Part shown: positions 1 through 8,248 of the stretch, in pieces
Numbering within the stretch: the first letter of the stretch is position 1
Layout: each line of letters starts with the position of its first letter
Source: Chloroflexota bacterium
Lineage (GTDB): Bacteria > Chloroflexota > UBA11872 > VXNJ01
Length of the DNA: 36,450 nt
NCBI GenBank assembly: GCA_030744875.1
Contig: JASLPR010000087.1
Span: 1-36,450, forward strand
Direction of reading: 5' to 3'
The notes under the pieces: generated by a model
The model's input: the letters and a program-made list of their open reading frames with translations, nothing else
The model's database searches: none
What the model was told of the DNA's origin: nothing
Translations under genes and position numbers: made by a program

Positions 1-188
1 ACCAGGGCGTGGAACATGACGCGATGAACGTGCTCTGCCTGGGCGGACGGATTGTCGGCACCGCGGTGGCCGAGGAGATCGTGGCCGCCTACTTGACGGC
101 AATCTATGTCCCGGAGGAGCGCTTCCAGCGTCGCCTGGACAAAGTGATGGCGATTGAAGAGTCGACCGGCGGCATCGCCGGCGAGTAA
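1..188 (+). CDS. rpiB: Ribose-5-phosphate isomerase B, C-terminal part
   Basis: The first 188 bases encode the last 61 residues of a protein whose start lies outside the window. The fragment contains EHDAMNVLCLGGR, followed by a helix around EEIVAAYL and a basic tail (RFQRRLDKVMAIEE). This matches the C-terminal third of RpiB, where the HN/HD-x-N-x-L-x-LG-R stretch lies near the active site. RpiB interconverts ribose-5-phosphate and ribulose-5-phosphate in the cytosol. It ends in TAA, 36 bases before the transaldolase start and on the same strand, so it is probably the upstream gene of the pentose phosphate operon. Family assignment is fairly sure from the motif; the N-terminal catalytic half cannot be seen. 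Confidence 0.85.
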   Translation, partial: QGVEHDAMNVLCLGGRIVGTAVAEEIVAAYLTAIYVPEERFQRRLDKVMAIEESTGGIAGE

Positions 189-224
189 ACCCGTAGACAA
201 ACGGAATCCAGAAGGAGAAAAAGC

Positions 225-1346
225 ATGGCCAAGTCGGCCCTCTGGAGCCTGCGCGATCTGGGACAGTCCCCCTGGTACGACCAGATCAGCCGGGAGATGA
301 TTGAGTCGGGTGAGTTGCAGGCGCTGCGCGATCGAGGGATCGCTGGCGTGACGTCGAATCCGTCCATCTTCCAGGCGGCGGTGTCCGGTTCGTCGGCCTA
401 CGACGACGTAGTTCTGGAGGGAGCGAAGGCCGGGCTGGACACCGAGGCGGTGTACGAGAAGCTGGCGATCTGCGATATCCAGGAAGCCTGCGATGTTCTG
501 CGGCCGGTGTATGACGAAACCGACGGCGCGGACGGCTTTGTGAGCCTGGAGGTGTCGCCGCATCTGGCTGATGACACGGAAGGCACGGTGGCCAACGCGC
601 GGCGCTTCTGGGGCGTGGTGAACCGGCCGAACCTGATGATCAAGGTTCCGGCGACGGCGTCCGGGGTCCCGGCCATCAAGACGCTGCTGACCGAGGGCGT
701 GAACGTGAACGTGACGCTGCTGTTCGCGCTGGATGCCTACCGCGAGGTGGCCGAGACCTACGTGGCGGCGCTGGCCGATCGCAAGGCGGCCGGGGCCGAC
801 GTGGGGTCGGTGGCCTCGGTGGCGTCGTTCTTCGTGAGCCGCGTCGACACCGCCGCCGATGGCCGCTTGCAGGCGCGGATCGACGCCGGCGAGAGCGGGC
901 TGGAGAGCATGCTGGGTAAGACGGCGGTGGCCAATGCGATCGCGGCCTACGGGGCCTACCTGGACATCTTTGCCGGGCGGCAGTGGGAAGAATTGAAGGC
1001 CGCCGGGGCCCGCGTGCAGCGCTGCCTCTGGGCCAGCACCGGCACCAAGAACGCCGCCTACAGCGACGTGCTCTACGTGGAGGAATTGATCGCGCCGGAC
1101 ACCGTGAACACGTTGCCGCCGGCGACGGCGGCGGCGTGGGAGGACCACGGCGAGGCGCGGTTGACGCTGGAGGACGGCATGGCCGGGGCGAAGGCGCACC
1201 TGCAAGAACTGGCGGCGGCCGGGGTGAGCCTGGAAGAGATCACCGACGAGCTGCTGGCCGCCGGGGTGCAGGCCTTCGCCGATGCTTACGACATCCTGCT
1301 GGAGGACGTGGCCGGCAAGGCGGCGGCGCTGCTGGAAGGCGCATAG
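225..1346 (+). CDS. tal: Transaldolase (long, actinobacterial/cyanobacterial-like type)
   Basis: A 373-residue transaldolase, which moves a dihydroxyacetone unit between sedoheptulose-7-phosphate and glyceraldehyde-3-phosphate. The N-terminus has GVTSNPSIFQ (residues 41-50), the family's substrate-binding signature, and NLMIKVPATASG places the Schiff-base lysine at K140. The start is supported by a clear GAAGGAG ribosome site about 8 bases upstream of ATG. The gene ends in TAG directly before the GTG of pgi, and both genes are in the same reading frame, so only one amber codon separates them. In several bacterial groups these two domains form one bifunctional polypeptide of about 950 residues; here the combined length would be about 920. 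It is complete as a stand-alone transaldolase. Confidence 0.95.
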   Translation: MAKSALWSLRDLGQSPWYDQISREMIESGELQALRDRGIAGVTSNPSIFQAAVSGSSAYDDVVLEGAKAGLDTEAVYEKLAICDIQEACDVLRPVYDETDGADGFVSLEVSPHLADDTEGTVANARRFWGVVNRPNLMIKVPATASGVPAIKTLLTEGVNVNVTLLFALDAYREVAETYVAALADRKAAGADVGSVASVASFFVSRVDTAADGRLQARIDAGESGLESMLGKTAVANAIAAYGAYLDIFAGRQWEELKAAGARVQRCLWASTGTKNAAYSDVLYVEELIAPDTVNTLPPATAAAWEDHGEARLTLEDGMAGAKAHLQELAAAGVSLEEITDELLAAGVQAFADAYDILLEDVAGKAAALLEGA

Positions 1347-2993
1347 GTGGACGACACTGGCCCCGAACAACCCTCCCGGGCCGGAGCGCTGGGCCGGCTC
1401 GACGCGGCGACCCAGGCGGTTCTGGATGAACTGGCCCAGGACGATGTGGTGGCCCGCATCTGGCGCCACGACACGACAGTCTGGCACGGCGATGCCCCGG
1501 ACCCGGGGGAGATTGCCAACCGGCTGGGCTGGCTGACCGCGCCGGGGAATATGCGGGCGGCGGTGGAGGAGTTGGAATCGCTGGCGGCGAACCTGCGTGA
1601 GGAGGGCATGCGCCATGCGGTGCTGCTGGGGATGGGCGGCAGCAGCCTCTGTCCGGAGGTGCTGCGGGCGTCGTTTGAGGGCTCGTCGGGCAGCCCGGAG
1701 CTGATCGTGCTGGATTCGACCGCGCCGGATTGGGTGCAGGCGGTGGAAGCGGCGATCGACCCGGTGAAGACGGTGTTTATCGTGTCCTCGAAATCCGGCA
1801 CCACCACTGAGGTGATGTCCTTCTACAGTTACTTCCGGGGGGTGGTGGAGCGGGCCGTCGGTGGGGCGGCGGGGCGGCATTTCATCGCCGTGACCGACCC
1901 GGGCTCGCACCTGGGCGACGTGGCCCGCGAGCAGGGCTTTCGGGCCATCTTCCGCGCCGACCCGAACGTGGGCGGGCGCTACTCGGCCTTCACCCATTTC
2001 GGGCTGGTGCCGGCGGCGATCATGGGTCTGGACCTGGGCACGTTGCTGGGGCGCGCGGAACGGGCCGCGGTGGCCAGTGGGGCCGGTGTGGGGGCGGAGG
2101 CCAATCGCGGCGGGCGGCTCGGGGCGCAACTGGGCGGCAACTATCGCGAGGGGCGCGACAAGCTGACCTTTATCACCTCGCCGGGGGTGGCCAGCTTCGG
2201 TCTCTGGGCCGAGCAACTGCTGGCCGAGAGCACCGGCAAGGACGGCCGTGGCATCCTGCCGATCGCCGGTGAGCCGTTCGCCAGTCCGGAGCAATACGGC
2301 GACGACCGGGTGTTTGCCTACCTGCGCCTGGAGGGCGATGACAACGAGGCCGCCGACGCCCACGCCGACGCACTGACGGCGGCGGGGCGGGTAGTGTTGC
2401 GCCGGCCGCTGGAGGACATCTACGACTTGGGCGCGGAGTTCTACCGCTGGGAGTTTGCGACGGCGGTGGTCGGGGCGACGATTGGAATCCACCCGTTCAA
2501 CCAGCCGAACGTGCAGGAGAGCAAGGACGCTACCAACCGGGTGCTGGCCGGCTATGCCCGTACCGGCGAGCTGCCGGCGGCCCGCGAAGGCTCGCTGACC
2601 GAGCTACTGGCGGCGACCGAGGCTGACGACTACGTGGCGATCATGGCCTACATCCACGAGACGGAAGCGGTGGCACAGGCGTTGGACGGGCTGCGGCGGG
2701 CGATACTGGAGAAGCACGGCTTCGCCACGACGCTGGGCTACGGGCCGCGCTTCCTGCACTCGACCGGCCAACTGCACAAGGGCGGCAAGCCCAACGGCGC
2801 CTTTCTGCAACTGGTTCAGCCGCCGGGGGCGGACATGCCGATCCCGACAGCCGGCTACGGGTTTGCGACGCTGGTGGCGGCGCAGGCGCGCGGCGACATG
2901 GAGGCCCTGGAAGGGCGCGGTCGGCCGGCGGCGCGGATCGACCTGGGAACCGACCCGGCGACAGCAATCGAAGAACTGACCGAGGAAGTCTGA
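1347..2993 (+). CDS. pgi: Glucose-6-phosphate isomerase (domain type usually fused to transaldolase)
   Basis: A 548-residue phosphoglucose isomerase, converting glucose-6-phosphate and fructose-6-phosphate. It carries two SIS-type sugar-phosphate motifs, LGMGGSSLCPEVLR (about residues 91-104) and SSKSGTTTEVMSFYSYF (about 147-163). The N-terminus with RIWRHDTTVW and GWL resembles the isomerase half of bifunctional transaldolase/isomerase proteins rather than classical E. coli Pgi. Translation probably starts at GTG 1347, immediately after the tal stop, with GGAAGG at 1334-1339 inside the tal end as a ribosome site with 7-base spacing. Termination-reinitiation coupling with tal is therefore likely. 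The reading frame is the same as tal. It ends in TGA; gnd follows after 56 bases. Confidence 0.92.
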   Translation: MDDTGPEQPSRAGALGRLDAATQAVLDELAQDDVVARIWRHDTTVWHGDAPDPGEIANRLGWLTAPGNMRAAVEELESLAANLREEGMRHAVLLGMGGSSLCPEVLRASFEGSSGSPELIVLDSTAPDWVQAVEAAIDPVKTVFIVSSKSGTTTEVMSFYSYFRGVVERAVGGAAGRHFIAVTDPGSHLGDVAREQGFRAIFRADPNVGGRYSAFTHFGLVPAAIMGLDLGTLLGRAERAAVASGAGVGAEANRGGRLGAQLGGNYREGRDKLTFITSPGVASFGLWAEQLLAESTGKDGRGILPIAGEPFASPEQYGDDRVFAYLRLEGDDNEAADAHADALTAAGRVVLRRPLEDIYDLGAEFYRWEFATAVVGATIGIHPFNQPNVQESKDATNRVLAGYARTGELPAAREGSLTELLAATEADDYVAIMAYIHETEAVAQALDGLRRAILEKHGFATTLGYGPRFLHSTGQLHKGGKPNGAFLQLVQPPGADMPIPTAGYGFATLVAAQARGDMEALEGRGRPAARIDLGTDPATAIEELTEEV

Positions 2994-3021
2994 GTGAACC
3001 CTGAAGAGAAGGCCGGTAAGT

Positions 3022-3034
3022 TTACATAACGTAA
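3022..3034 (+). promoter_or_regulatory. AT-rich inverted repeat upstream of gnd
   Basis: The 56-base gap between pgi and gnd holds an AT-rich patch that stands out from the GC-rich surroundings. It includes the inverted repeat TTAC-ATAAC-GTAA (3022-3034), just upstream of the gnd ribosome site. It could be part of an internal promoter or an operator. I see no convincing -35 element, so the role is inference. Confidence 0.3.
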
Positions 3035-3049
3035 CATGGGAGGCACCTG

Positions 3050-3961
3050 ATGGAACTGGGAATTATCGGCTTGGGGCGCATGGGCGCCAACATGACCGAG
3101 CGGCTCCTGGGCGGGGGGCACCGGGTGGTGGCCTACACCCGCGACGCCGCCAAAGTGCAGGCAGCGATGGATATCGGCGCGGTGGGGGCCGAATCAATCG
3201 CGGACCTGGTGGGCAAGCTGACGGCCCCGAAGGCGGTGTGGGTGATGGTGCCGGCGGGCGGGCCGACCGAGGACATGATCGACACGCTGATCCCGCTGCT
3301 GGCGGCCGGCGACACGATAATTGACGGTGGCAACGCCAACTACAAAGACAGCATGCGGCGGGCGAAGAATGTGGGCGAGTACGGGCTGAGCTTCCTGGAC
3401 TCGGGGACCAGCGGCGGTATCTGGGGACTGAAGAACGGCTATAGCCTGATGGTGGGCGGCGAGCCGGAGGTTTTCGCGCGGCTGGAGCCGCTGTTCCAGA
3501 CCCTGGCGCCGGGCCACGACAAGGGCTACGGATTGGTCGGTCCGGCCGGCGCCGGGCACTTCACCAAGATGGTCCACAACGGGATCGAGTACGGGATGAT
3601 GCAGGCGATGGGCGAGGGATTCGAGATCCTGGCCAAGAAGGAAGAAATGGGCCTGGACCTGGCGCAGGTGGGGAGAGTCTGGCAGCACGGCAGCGTGATC
3701 GTGAGCTGGCTGCTGGACCTGGCGGTGCTGGCGCTGGAGGACGACCCGAAGCTCGAAAAGCTGGAGGCCTACGTGGACGACTCCGGCGAAGGGCGCTGGA
3801 CGGTGCAGGAGGCGATTGACCTGGACAGCCCGGCGGAGGTGCTGACGCTGGCGCTGATGCGCCGCTTCCGCTCGCGCGACGCGTCGCCGTTTTCGGATCG
3901 GATGCTGGCGGCGCTCCGGCAGCAGTTTGGCGGCCACGCGGTGAAGGAAACCGGGAAATGA
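3050..3961 (+). CDS. gnd: 6-phosphogluconate dehydrogenase, decarboxylating (short form)
   Basis: A 303-residue enzyme that oxidatively decarboxylates 6-phosphogluconate to ribulose-5-phosphate. The N-terminal Rossmann motif is [12 protein letters not shown] (residues 4-15). It is followed by [11 protein letters not shown], the substrate loop [15 protein letters not shown], and [15 protein letters not shown] with the catalytic lysine. About 300 residues is typical of the short (YqeC/GndA-like) form, which lacks the C-terminal extension of the 470-residue enzyme; cofactor preference (NAD or NADP) cannot be read with confidence. A GGGAGG ribosome site precedes the ATG. The stop overlaps the zwf start as ATGA, indicating translational coupling of the two oxidative pentose phosphate enzymes. 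Confidence 0.95.
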   Translation: MELGIIGLGRMGANMTERLLGGGHRVVAYTRDAAKVQAAMDIGAVGAESIADLVGKLTAPKAVWVMVPAGGPTEDMIDTLIPLLAAGDTIIDGGNANYKDSMRRAKNVGEYGLSFLDSGTSGGIWGLKNGYSLMVGGEPEVFARLEPLFQTLAPGHDKGYGLVGPAGAGHFTKMVHNGIEYGMMQAMGEGFEILAKKEEMGLDLAQVGRVWQHGSVIVSWLLDLAVLALEDDPKLEKLEAYVDDSGEGRWTVQEAIDLDSPAEVLTLALMRRFRSRDASPFSDRMLAALRQQFGGHAVKETGK

Positions 3962-5418
3962 GCCGGCAGGGCACCACGTTGCTGATTTTCGGCGCGTCGG
4001 GAGACCTGACCAGCCGGAAGCTGATTCCGTCGCTCTTTAGCCTGTTCTGCAAGGGGCGGCTGCCCGAAGACGTGGCCATTGTCGGTACCTCGCGGACGCA
4101 AATGACCGACGATGAGTGGCGCGAGCGCCTGCAGGCCGGGCTGCCCGGCGAAGTGGTCGAGGAGCACTGGTCGAACTTTGCCCCGCGGGTCCACTACGTG
4201 CCCGCCGACGCCACCGACCCGGCCGCCTTCGCCGATCTGAACGCCGGGCTCATCCGGGCGGCGGGCGGCGACCAGGGCAACCGGCTGTACTACCTGGCGA
4301 CGGCGCCGCGCTTCTTCGCGCCGATCGTCGAAAACCTGGGGGCCGCCGGAATGGTGGACCACGGCGAGACCTGGTCGCGGCTGGTGGTCGAGAAACCCTT
4401 CGGGCGCGACCTGGATTCGGCCCTGAAACTGGGGTACGACCTGCAGAAAGTCTTCAGCGAGGACCAGATCTACCGGATCGATCACTACCTGGGCAAGGAC
4501 ACCGTGCAGAACATCCTGTTCTTCCGGTTCGCCAACGCCATCTTCGAGCCGATCTGGAACCGCAACTATGTCGAGCAGGTGCAGATCACGGTGGCCGAGG
4601 AAGAAGGGATCGGCTACCGTGGCGGTTATTACGACGGCTCCGGCGTGCTGCGCGATATGTTTCAGAATCACCTGCTGCAGCTGCTGACCCTGACGGCGAT
4701 GGAACCGCCGGCGCTGTTCGAGGCGGAAACGTTGCGCAATGAGAAGGTGAAGGTCTTGCGGGCGGTGCGGCGTTACAGCACCGGCGACGCGGTGGAGAGC
4801 ACCGTGCGCGGGCAGTACCGCGGCTATCGCGACGAGGAGGATGTGGCGGAAGGATCGAAGGCCGCGACCTATTGCGCGATGCGCTTCTTCATTGACAACT
4901 GGCGCTGGGAAGGGGTGCCCTTCTATCTGCGCAGCGGCAAGGCCCTGACCGAACGGGTGACCGAGATCGTGGTGCAGTTCCGCTCGCCGCCGCACGTGAT
5001 GTTCGGGTCCGACGGCGACACGCCGCTGCGGCCGAATGCGCTGATGCTACGCCTGCAGCCGGACGAGGGAATTCACCTGCGCTTCGAGACCAAGGTGCCG
5101 GACACCGCCAGCGAGATGAACTCGGTGCACATGGACTTCCGCTACGGCGAGGGGGCCGGCGACGGGCCGATCCCGGACGCCTACGAGCGGCTGCTGCTGG
5201 ACGCGCTGGAGGGCGACGCCTCGCTGTTTACGCGGCAGGACGAGATCGAACTGGCCTGGCAACTCACCGACCCGATCGCCGCCGCCTGGGAGGGCGAGGA
5301 TCTGCCGCCGCTGGCGCACTACCCGCCGGGCTCGTGGGGGCCGCACGCGGCGGAGGACTTCCTGGCGGAGAGCGGGCATAGCTGGGTGACCGGCAAAGAC
5401 ACGACGCGAACCGAGTAA
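3958..5418 (+). CDS. zwf: Glucose-6-phosphate 1-dehydrogenase
   Basis: A 486-residue enzyme catalysing the first oxidative pentose phosphate step, glucose-6-phosphate to 6-phosphogluconolactone with reduction of NAD(P). The N-terminal nucleotide-binding motif is [11 protein letters not shown] (residues 11-21). The substrate-binding/catalytic signature is [14 protein letters not shown], and EKPFGRDL precedes it as in the family. Length is normal. It starts at the ATG overlapping the gnd stop by 4 bases. No 6-phosphogluconolactonase gene lies beside it in this window, so the lactone must be hydrolysed by an enzyme encoded elsewhere or spontaneously. It ends in TAA, followed by a gap of about 145 bases with GC-rich inverted repeats but no T-tract terminator. 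Confidence 0.96.
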   Translation: MSRQGTTLLIFGASGDLTSRKLIPSLFSLFCKGRLPEDVAIVGTSRTQMTDDEWRERLQAGLPGEVVEEHWSNFAPRVHYVPADATDPAAFADLNAGLIRAAGGDQGNRLYYLATAPRFFAPIVENLGAAGMVDHGETWSRLVVEKPFGRDLDSALKLGYDLQKVFSEDQIYRIDHYLGKDTVQNILFFRFANAIFEPIWNRNYVEQVQITVAEEEGIGYRGGYYDGSGVLRDMFQNHLLQLLTLTAMEPPALFEAETLRNEKVKVLRAVRRYSTGDAVESTVRGQYRGYRDEEDVAEGSKAATYCAMRFFIDNWRWEGVPFYLRSGKALTERVTEIVVQFRSPPHVMFGSDGDTPLRPNALMLRLQPDEGIHLRFETKVPDTASEMNSVHMDFRYGEGAGDGPIPDAYERLLLDALEGDASLFTRQDEIELAWQLTDPIAAAWEGEDLPPLAHYPPGSWGPHAAEDFLAESGHSWVTGKDTTRTE

Positions 5419-5495
5419 GCGCGCCAACGCGAGGGCGCGGGCCGGGGGAGCCGGCGCGGGTAACGGCCGGCACATGGCCGCGAGGGCGGGGACGG

Positions 5496-5501
5496 TAGAA
5501 T
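5496..5501 (+). promoter_or_regulatory. Possible -10 element (TAGAAT) upstream of the PHP gene
   Basis: TAGAAT lies 64 bases before the chosen start of the PHP gene, in the gap after zwf. The same hexamer occurs just upstream of the Nudix gene (15341) and the NIL gene (30719), which supports its use as a -10 box. No good -35 sequence is visible, so this is a weak prediction. Confidence 0.3.
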
Positions 5502-5564
5502 CGCCCGCTGAAGGACTGTGCTCCGAGAAGACGATCGCGGAGCCGAACTGAGGAGATGCCGCCG

Positions 5565-6443
5565 ATGGTCGATGCCCGGGGCGCGGACCTGCATACCCAC
5601 ACGACGGCGTCGGACGGCGCGCTGACCCCTACGGAGCTGGTGGAACTGGCGGCGAAGAGCGAGGTGCTGGCGATTGCGGTGACCGACCACGACACGATAG
5701 ACGGGGTGGAGGAGGCGGTGCGGGTCGGACGGGAGTGCGATCTGTTGGTGATCCCCGGGGTGGAGCTTTCGACCGATTGGGAGAGCCCGGTCCAAGGGCC
5801 GCAGACGGTGCACTTGCTGGGCTACGCGCCCGACCCGGCGGCCCCGGCGCTGGCGAAGACGATCCACGAGGCGAAGTTCGACCGCGAACTGCGCGGCGAG
5901 GCGATCGTGAAGCGGCTGAACGAGTTGGGGCTGGCGATCGCCTGGGAACGGGTGCTGGAAATCGCCGGCGAGGCGCGTATCGGGCGGCCCCATATCGCCC
6001 GGGCGATCATGGAAAAGGGCTACGAGACGAGCTGGGACCGGGTGTTCGAGCGCTGGCTGGGCAATGCCGCGCCGGGCTACGTGGGGCGGACGAAACTGGA
6101 CACGCGGGACGCGGTGGAGATGGTGGTGGTGGCGGGCGGGGTGGCCGTGGTGGCCCACCCGTACTACGACTTCCACGACGGCACCCTGGACCTGGAGAAC
6201 CTGCTGCCGCCGCTGATCGAGGCCGGCCTGCAGGGGCTGGAAGTGTACTATGGCGGCATCGACCCGAAGGAGTGGCGGCAGTACCTGGAGATCGCCGCCA
6301 CACACGGGCTGTTAACCACCGGAGGCAGCGACTTCCACGGCAACGACCTGGCCCCGGAAATAACGGTCGGCTGCGCGGTCTGCCCGCGTGAGAACCTGTT
6401 ACGGCTTTGTGAGATGGCGGGGATAAGCTCGCCGGACGTGTAA
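5565..6443 (+). CDS. PHP-domain metal-dependent phosphoesterase (TrpH/YciV-like)
   Basis: A PHP-superfamily protein of 292 residues from this start. Metal-ligand motifs appear in the expected order: DLHTHTTASDG (near residue 8), TDHDT, IPGVELS, VVAHPYYDF and GGSDFHGND near the C-terminus. The closest family I recognise is the TrpH/YciV (RNase AM) group, which hydrolyses phosphate esters of short nucleotides or acts as a 5'-3' exonuclease on RNA ends; the exact substrate here is unknown. ATG 5565 is preferred over ATG 5556 because AGGAG (5551-5555) sits 9 bases before 5565 but touches 5556. It is followed after 51 bases by the aldolase gene on the same strand. Confidence 0.85.
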   Translation: MVDARGADLHTHTTASDGALTPTELVELAAKSEVLAIAVTDHDTIDGVEEAVRVGRECDLLVIPGVELSTDWESPVQGPQTVHLLGYAPDPAAPALAKTIHEAKFDRELRGEAIVKRLNELGLAIAWERVLEIAGEARIGRPHIARAIMEKGYETSWDRVFERWLGNAAPGYVGRTKLDTRDAVEMVVVAGGVAVVAHPYYDFHDGTLDLENLLPPLIEAGLQGLEVYYGGIDPKEWRQYLEIAATHGLLTTGGSDFHGNDLAPEITVGCAVCPRENLLRLCEMAGISSPDV

Positions 6444-6494
6444 GGAATTCGGAGAAGGACGCGCCGCGCGGCGCCCACCAGCTGGAGAGCAACC

Positions 6495-7427
6495 GTGGAC
6501 ACAATCGTCAACCGACCAACCCTGGATGAAATGGACCTGAACCTGGGCAAGCGTACCCGCCTGCACCGGATGCTGCACGAGCACGGTCCCGGGGGCAGCA
6601 CAATGCTGGTGCTGCCGGTAGACCAGGGCCTGGAGCACGGGCCGAGGGACTTCTTCGAGAATCCGGACAGCCTGGACCCGACCTACGAACTGGACCTGGC
6701 GACGAAGGCCGGCTATTCGGCGATCGCACTGCAGGTGGGGCTGGCGTCGAAGTACATGCGCCCCTATGCCGGCACCGTGCCGCTGCTGCTGAAAATCAAT
6801 GGCAAGAGTGAGATTCCCGGCAACGACAGCCCGCGCTCGCCGCTGACATCGCGAGTGGAGGACGCCGTACGGATGGGCGCCGACGCGATTGGCTACACCC
6901 TCTACGTGGGCTCGGGCGCGCAGGAGGCCGATTTTGAGACCTTCTCGCAGGTGCGCCTGGAAGCCGAACGAGTGGGCATGCCGGTGGTGGTGTGGTCGTA
7001 CCCGCGCGGCGCCGACATCGGCGCGAAGGGTGGGGCGGGCTCGATCTACGCGATCGACTACGCAGCCCGGATCGCCGCCGAACTCGGCGCCGACGTGGTG
7101 AAAGTGAACTATCCCGACGCCAACGACGACGGCACCATCGGCCCGGTGGCCGACGCGCCCGCGCCCTACAACAAGATGACCTGGACCATGGAAGAGGCGC
7201 TGGCGAAGATATTGGAGTCAGCCGGCAATACGATGGTGATCATGTCCGGCGGCTCGCGGGTGTCGGACGAGTTGTTGCTGGAACGGGTGGACGCCTCATT
7301 GAAGGCTGGCGCAACCGGGTTTATTTTCGGACGCAACATCTGGCAGCGGCCGCACGCGGATGCGGTGATCGTGGTGGGCCAGATCAAGGACCGCATGCGG
7401 AATTACGGCAAGGAACTGGGCGCCTAG
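6495..7427 (+). CDS. Class I fructose-bisphosphate aldolase (DhnA/archaeal-type)
   Basis: A 310-residue aldolase of the DhnA/FbaB family that cleaves or forms fructose-1,6-bisphosphate through a Schiff base. The motif LPVDQGLEHGP (residues 40-50) is characteristic of this family. The Schiff-base lysine is probably K203 in ADVVKVNYPD, and IMSGGSRVSDE and GATGFIFGRNIWQ form the phosphate-binding C-terminal strands. Translation starts at GTG 6495 with GGAGAG five bases upstream. Its place after zwf and the PHP gene fits a central-carbon role. The related enzymes that make aromatic precursors (2-amino-3,7-dideoxy-heptulosonate synthase) belong to the same superfamily, but the context favours fructose-bisphosphate aldolase. 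The stop codon sits inside a 16-base perfect palindrome. Confidence 0.88.
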   Translation: MDTIVNRPTLDEMDLNLGKRTRLHRMLHEHGPGGSTMLVLPVDQGLEHGPRDFFENPDSLDPTYELDLATKAGYSAIALQVGLASKYMRPYAGTVPLLLKINGKSEIPGNDSPRSPLTSRVEDAVRMGADAIGYTLYVGSGAQEADFETFSQVRLEAERVGMPVVVWSYPRGADIGAKGGAGSIYAIDYAARIAAELGADVVKVNYPDANDDGTIGPVADAPAPYNKMTWTMEEALAKILESAGNTMVIMSGGSRVSDELLLERVDASLKAGATGFIFGRNIWQRPHADAVIVVGQIKDRMRNYGKELGA

Positions 7428-7433
7428 GCGCCC
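7418..7433. repeat. Perfect 16-base palindrome over the aldolase stop codon
   Basis: GGGCGCCTAGGCGCCC is its own reverse complement and is centred on the TAG that ends the aldolase gene. It could form a short RNA hairpin at the gene end, although there is no T-tract after it. It may also be a protein-binding site or a chance result of GC-rich coding sequence. Confidence 0.6.
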
Positions 7434-7464
7434 GCAACGGGTAGGCAGGGAGAAAGGGATTCGG

Positions 7465-7575
7465 ATGGCAAACGGGGAGCAGGGTCAGAAGCGTGAGGAC
7501 TCGGACCGACGCGACGACGAGGAACGCCGCGTCCAGGAGAGCCGGCGCTCCGGGATCGACCGGCGCGACGAATAG
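7465..7575 (+). CDS. Small highly charged ORF upstream of moaB (hypothetical)
   Basis: A 36-codon ORF with ATG at 7465 and a purine-rich site (AGGGAGAAAGGG) just upstream. The peptide is almost entirely polar and charged (many D, E, R) and ends in RRSGIDRRDE. I do not recognise a family; the RRSGIDRR-type string is a low-complexity pattern seen in bacterial linker regions. It has no membrane segment or cysteine. It ends in TAG in the same reading frame as moaB, whose proposed TTG lies 18 bases on, so the two would join if the TAG were absent. It could be a real small protein, a leader peptide or the former N-terminus of moaB. Confidence 0.4.
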   Translation: MANGEQGQKREDSDRRDDEERRVQESRRSGIDRRDE

Positions 7576-7593
7576 TCGGGCGCGGGGCTGACG

Positions 7594-8166
7594 TTGGCTG
7601 AGCATGGGGGCGGGCATGGGCACGGCCACGGGCACGGGCACGCGCACGGCCGCCGCTCGGAATCGACCGAAGAGCATCGCGGGATCGCCGCGGAACTCGG
7701 CCCGCTGGATTGCGCCGTCGTGGTGGTCAGCGACTCGCGCACCGAGAAGACCGACCGCTCAGGCGATACCGCCGTCGAACTGATCGCCGCCGCCGGTCAC
7801 CAACTCGTCGGCCGCGAACTCATCAAGAACGACCCGGCGGCGATCAAGGAAATGTTCGCCGAATACACCGGCGAGCGGGCCGATTTCGTGGTCTTTTGCG
7901 GCGGCACCGGGCTCGGCCGCCAGGATTTGACCGTCGAAACCGTGACCCCGCTGCTGGACAAGGTGCTGGACGGCTACGGCGAGGCCTTTCGCCGCTTTAG
8001 CTGGGACGAGATCGGCACCGCCGCGATCATGAGCCGGGCCGTCGGCGGAGCCAAGGACGGCACCATTGTGATCTGCACCCCCGGCTCGACCAACGCCCTC
8101 CGGCTGGCCCTGGAGAAGCTGCTGCTGCCGGAACTGAGGCACCTGGTCCGCGAGGCCAACCGCTGA
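7594..8166 (+). CDS. moaB: Molybdenum cofactor biosynthesis protein MoaB/MogA family, His-rich N-terminus
   Basis: A 190-residue protein of the MoaB/MogA family, which adenylates molybdopterin before molybdenum insertion. The core begins at CAVVVVSDSRTEKTDRSGD. It has FCGGTGLGRQDLTVETV, the family's GGTG and substrate-binding segment, and ends with PGSTNALRLALEKLLLPEL, typical of MoaB. The N-terminus is odd: about 16 residues consist almost only of Gly and His (eight His), which could bind Ni, Zn or Cu. The start is uncertain. TTG 7594 is the only usual start codon before the His run in this frame; nearby ATGs are in other frames. No other molybdopterin genes are beside it. Confidence 0.88.
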   Translation: MAEHGGGHGHGHGHGHAHGRRSESTEEHRGIAAELGPLDCAVVVVSDSRTEKTDRSGDTAVELIAAAGHQLVGRELIKNDPAAIKEMFAEYTGERADFVVFCGGTGLGRQDLTVETVTPLLDKVLDGYGEAFRRFSWDEIGTAAIMSRAVGGAKDGTIVICTPGSTNALRLALEKLLLPELRHLVREANR

Positions 8167-8248
8167 CCCCGCACACAGCCTACACAGTGGGTTTCCTCTG
8201 ATTACTGTTCGAGGGTCGGTGGGCGGGGCTGGCGCGAGCGAGAAGGGA

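Noticed and set aside
3194-4995. Long - strand open frames across gnd and zwf (3194-3937, 3769-4995)
   Set aside because: They are shadows of strongly conserved + strand genes in GC-rich sequence, with Arg/His/Gln-rich composition and no motifs.
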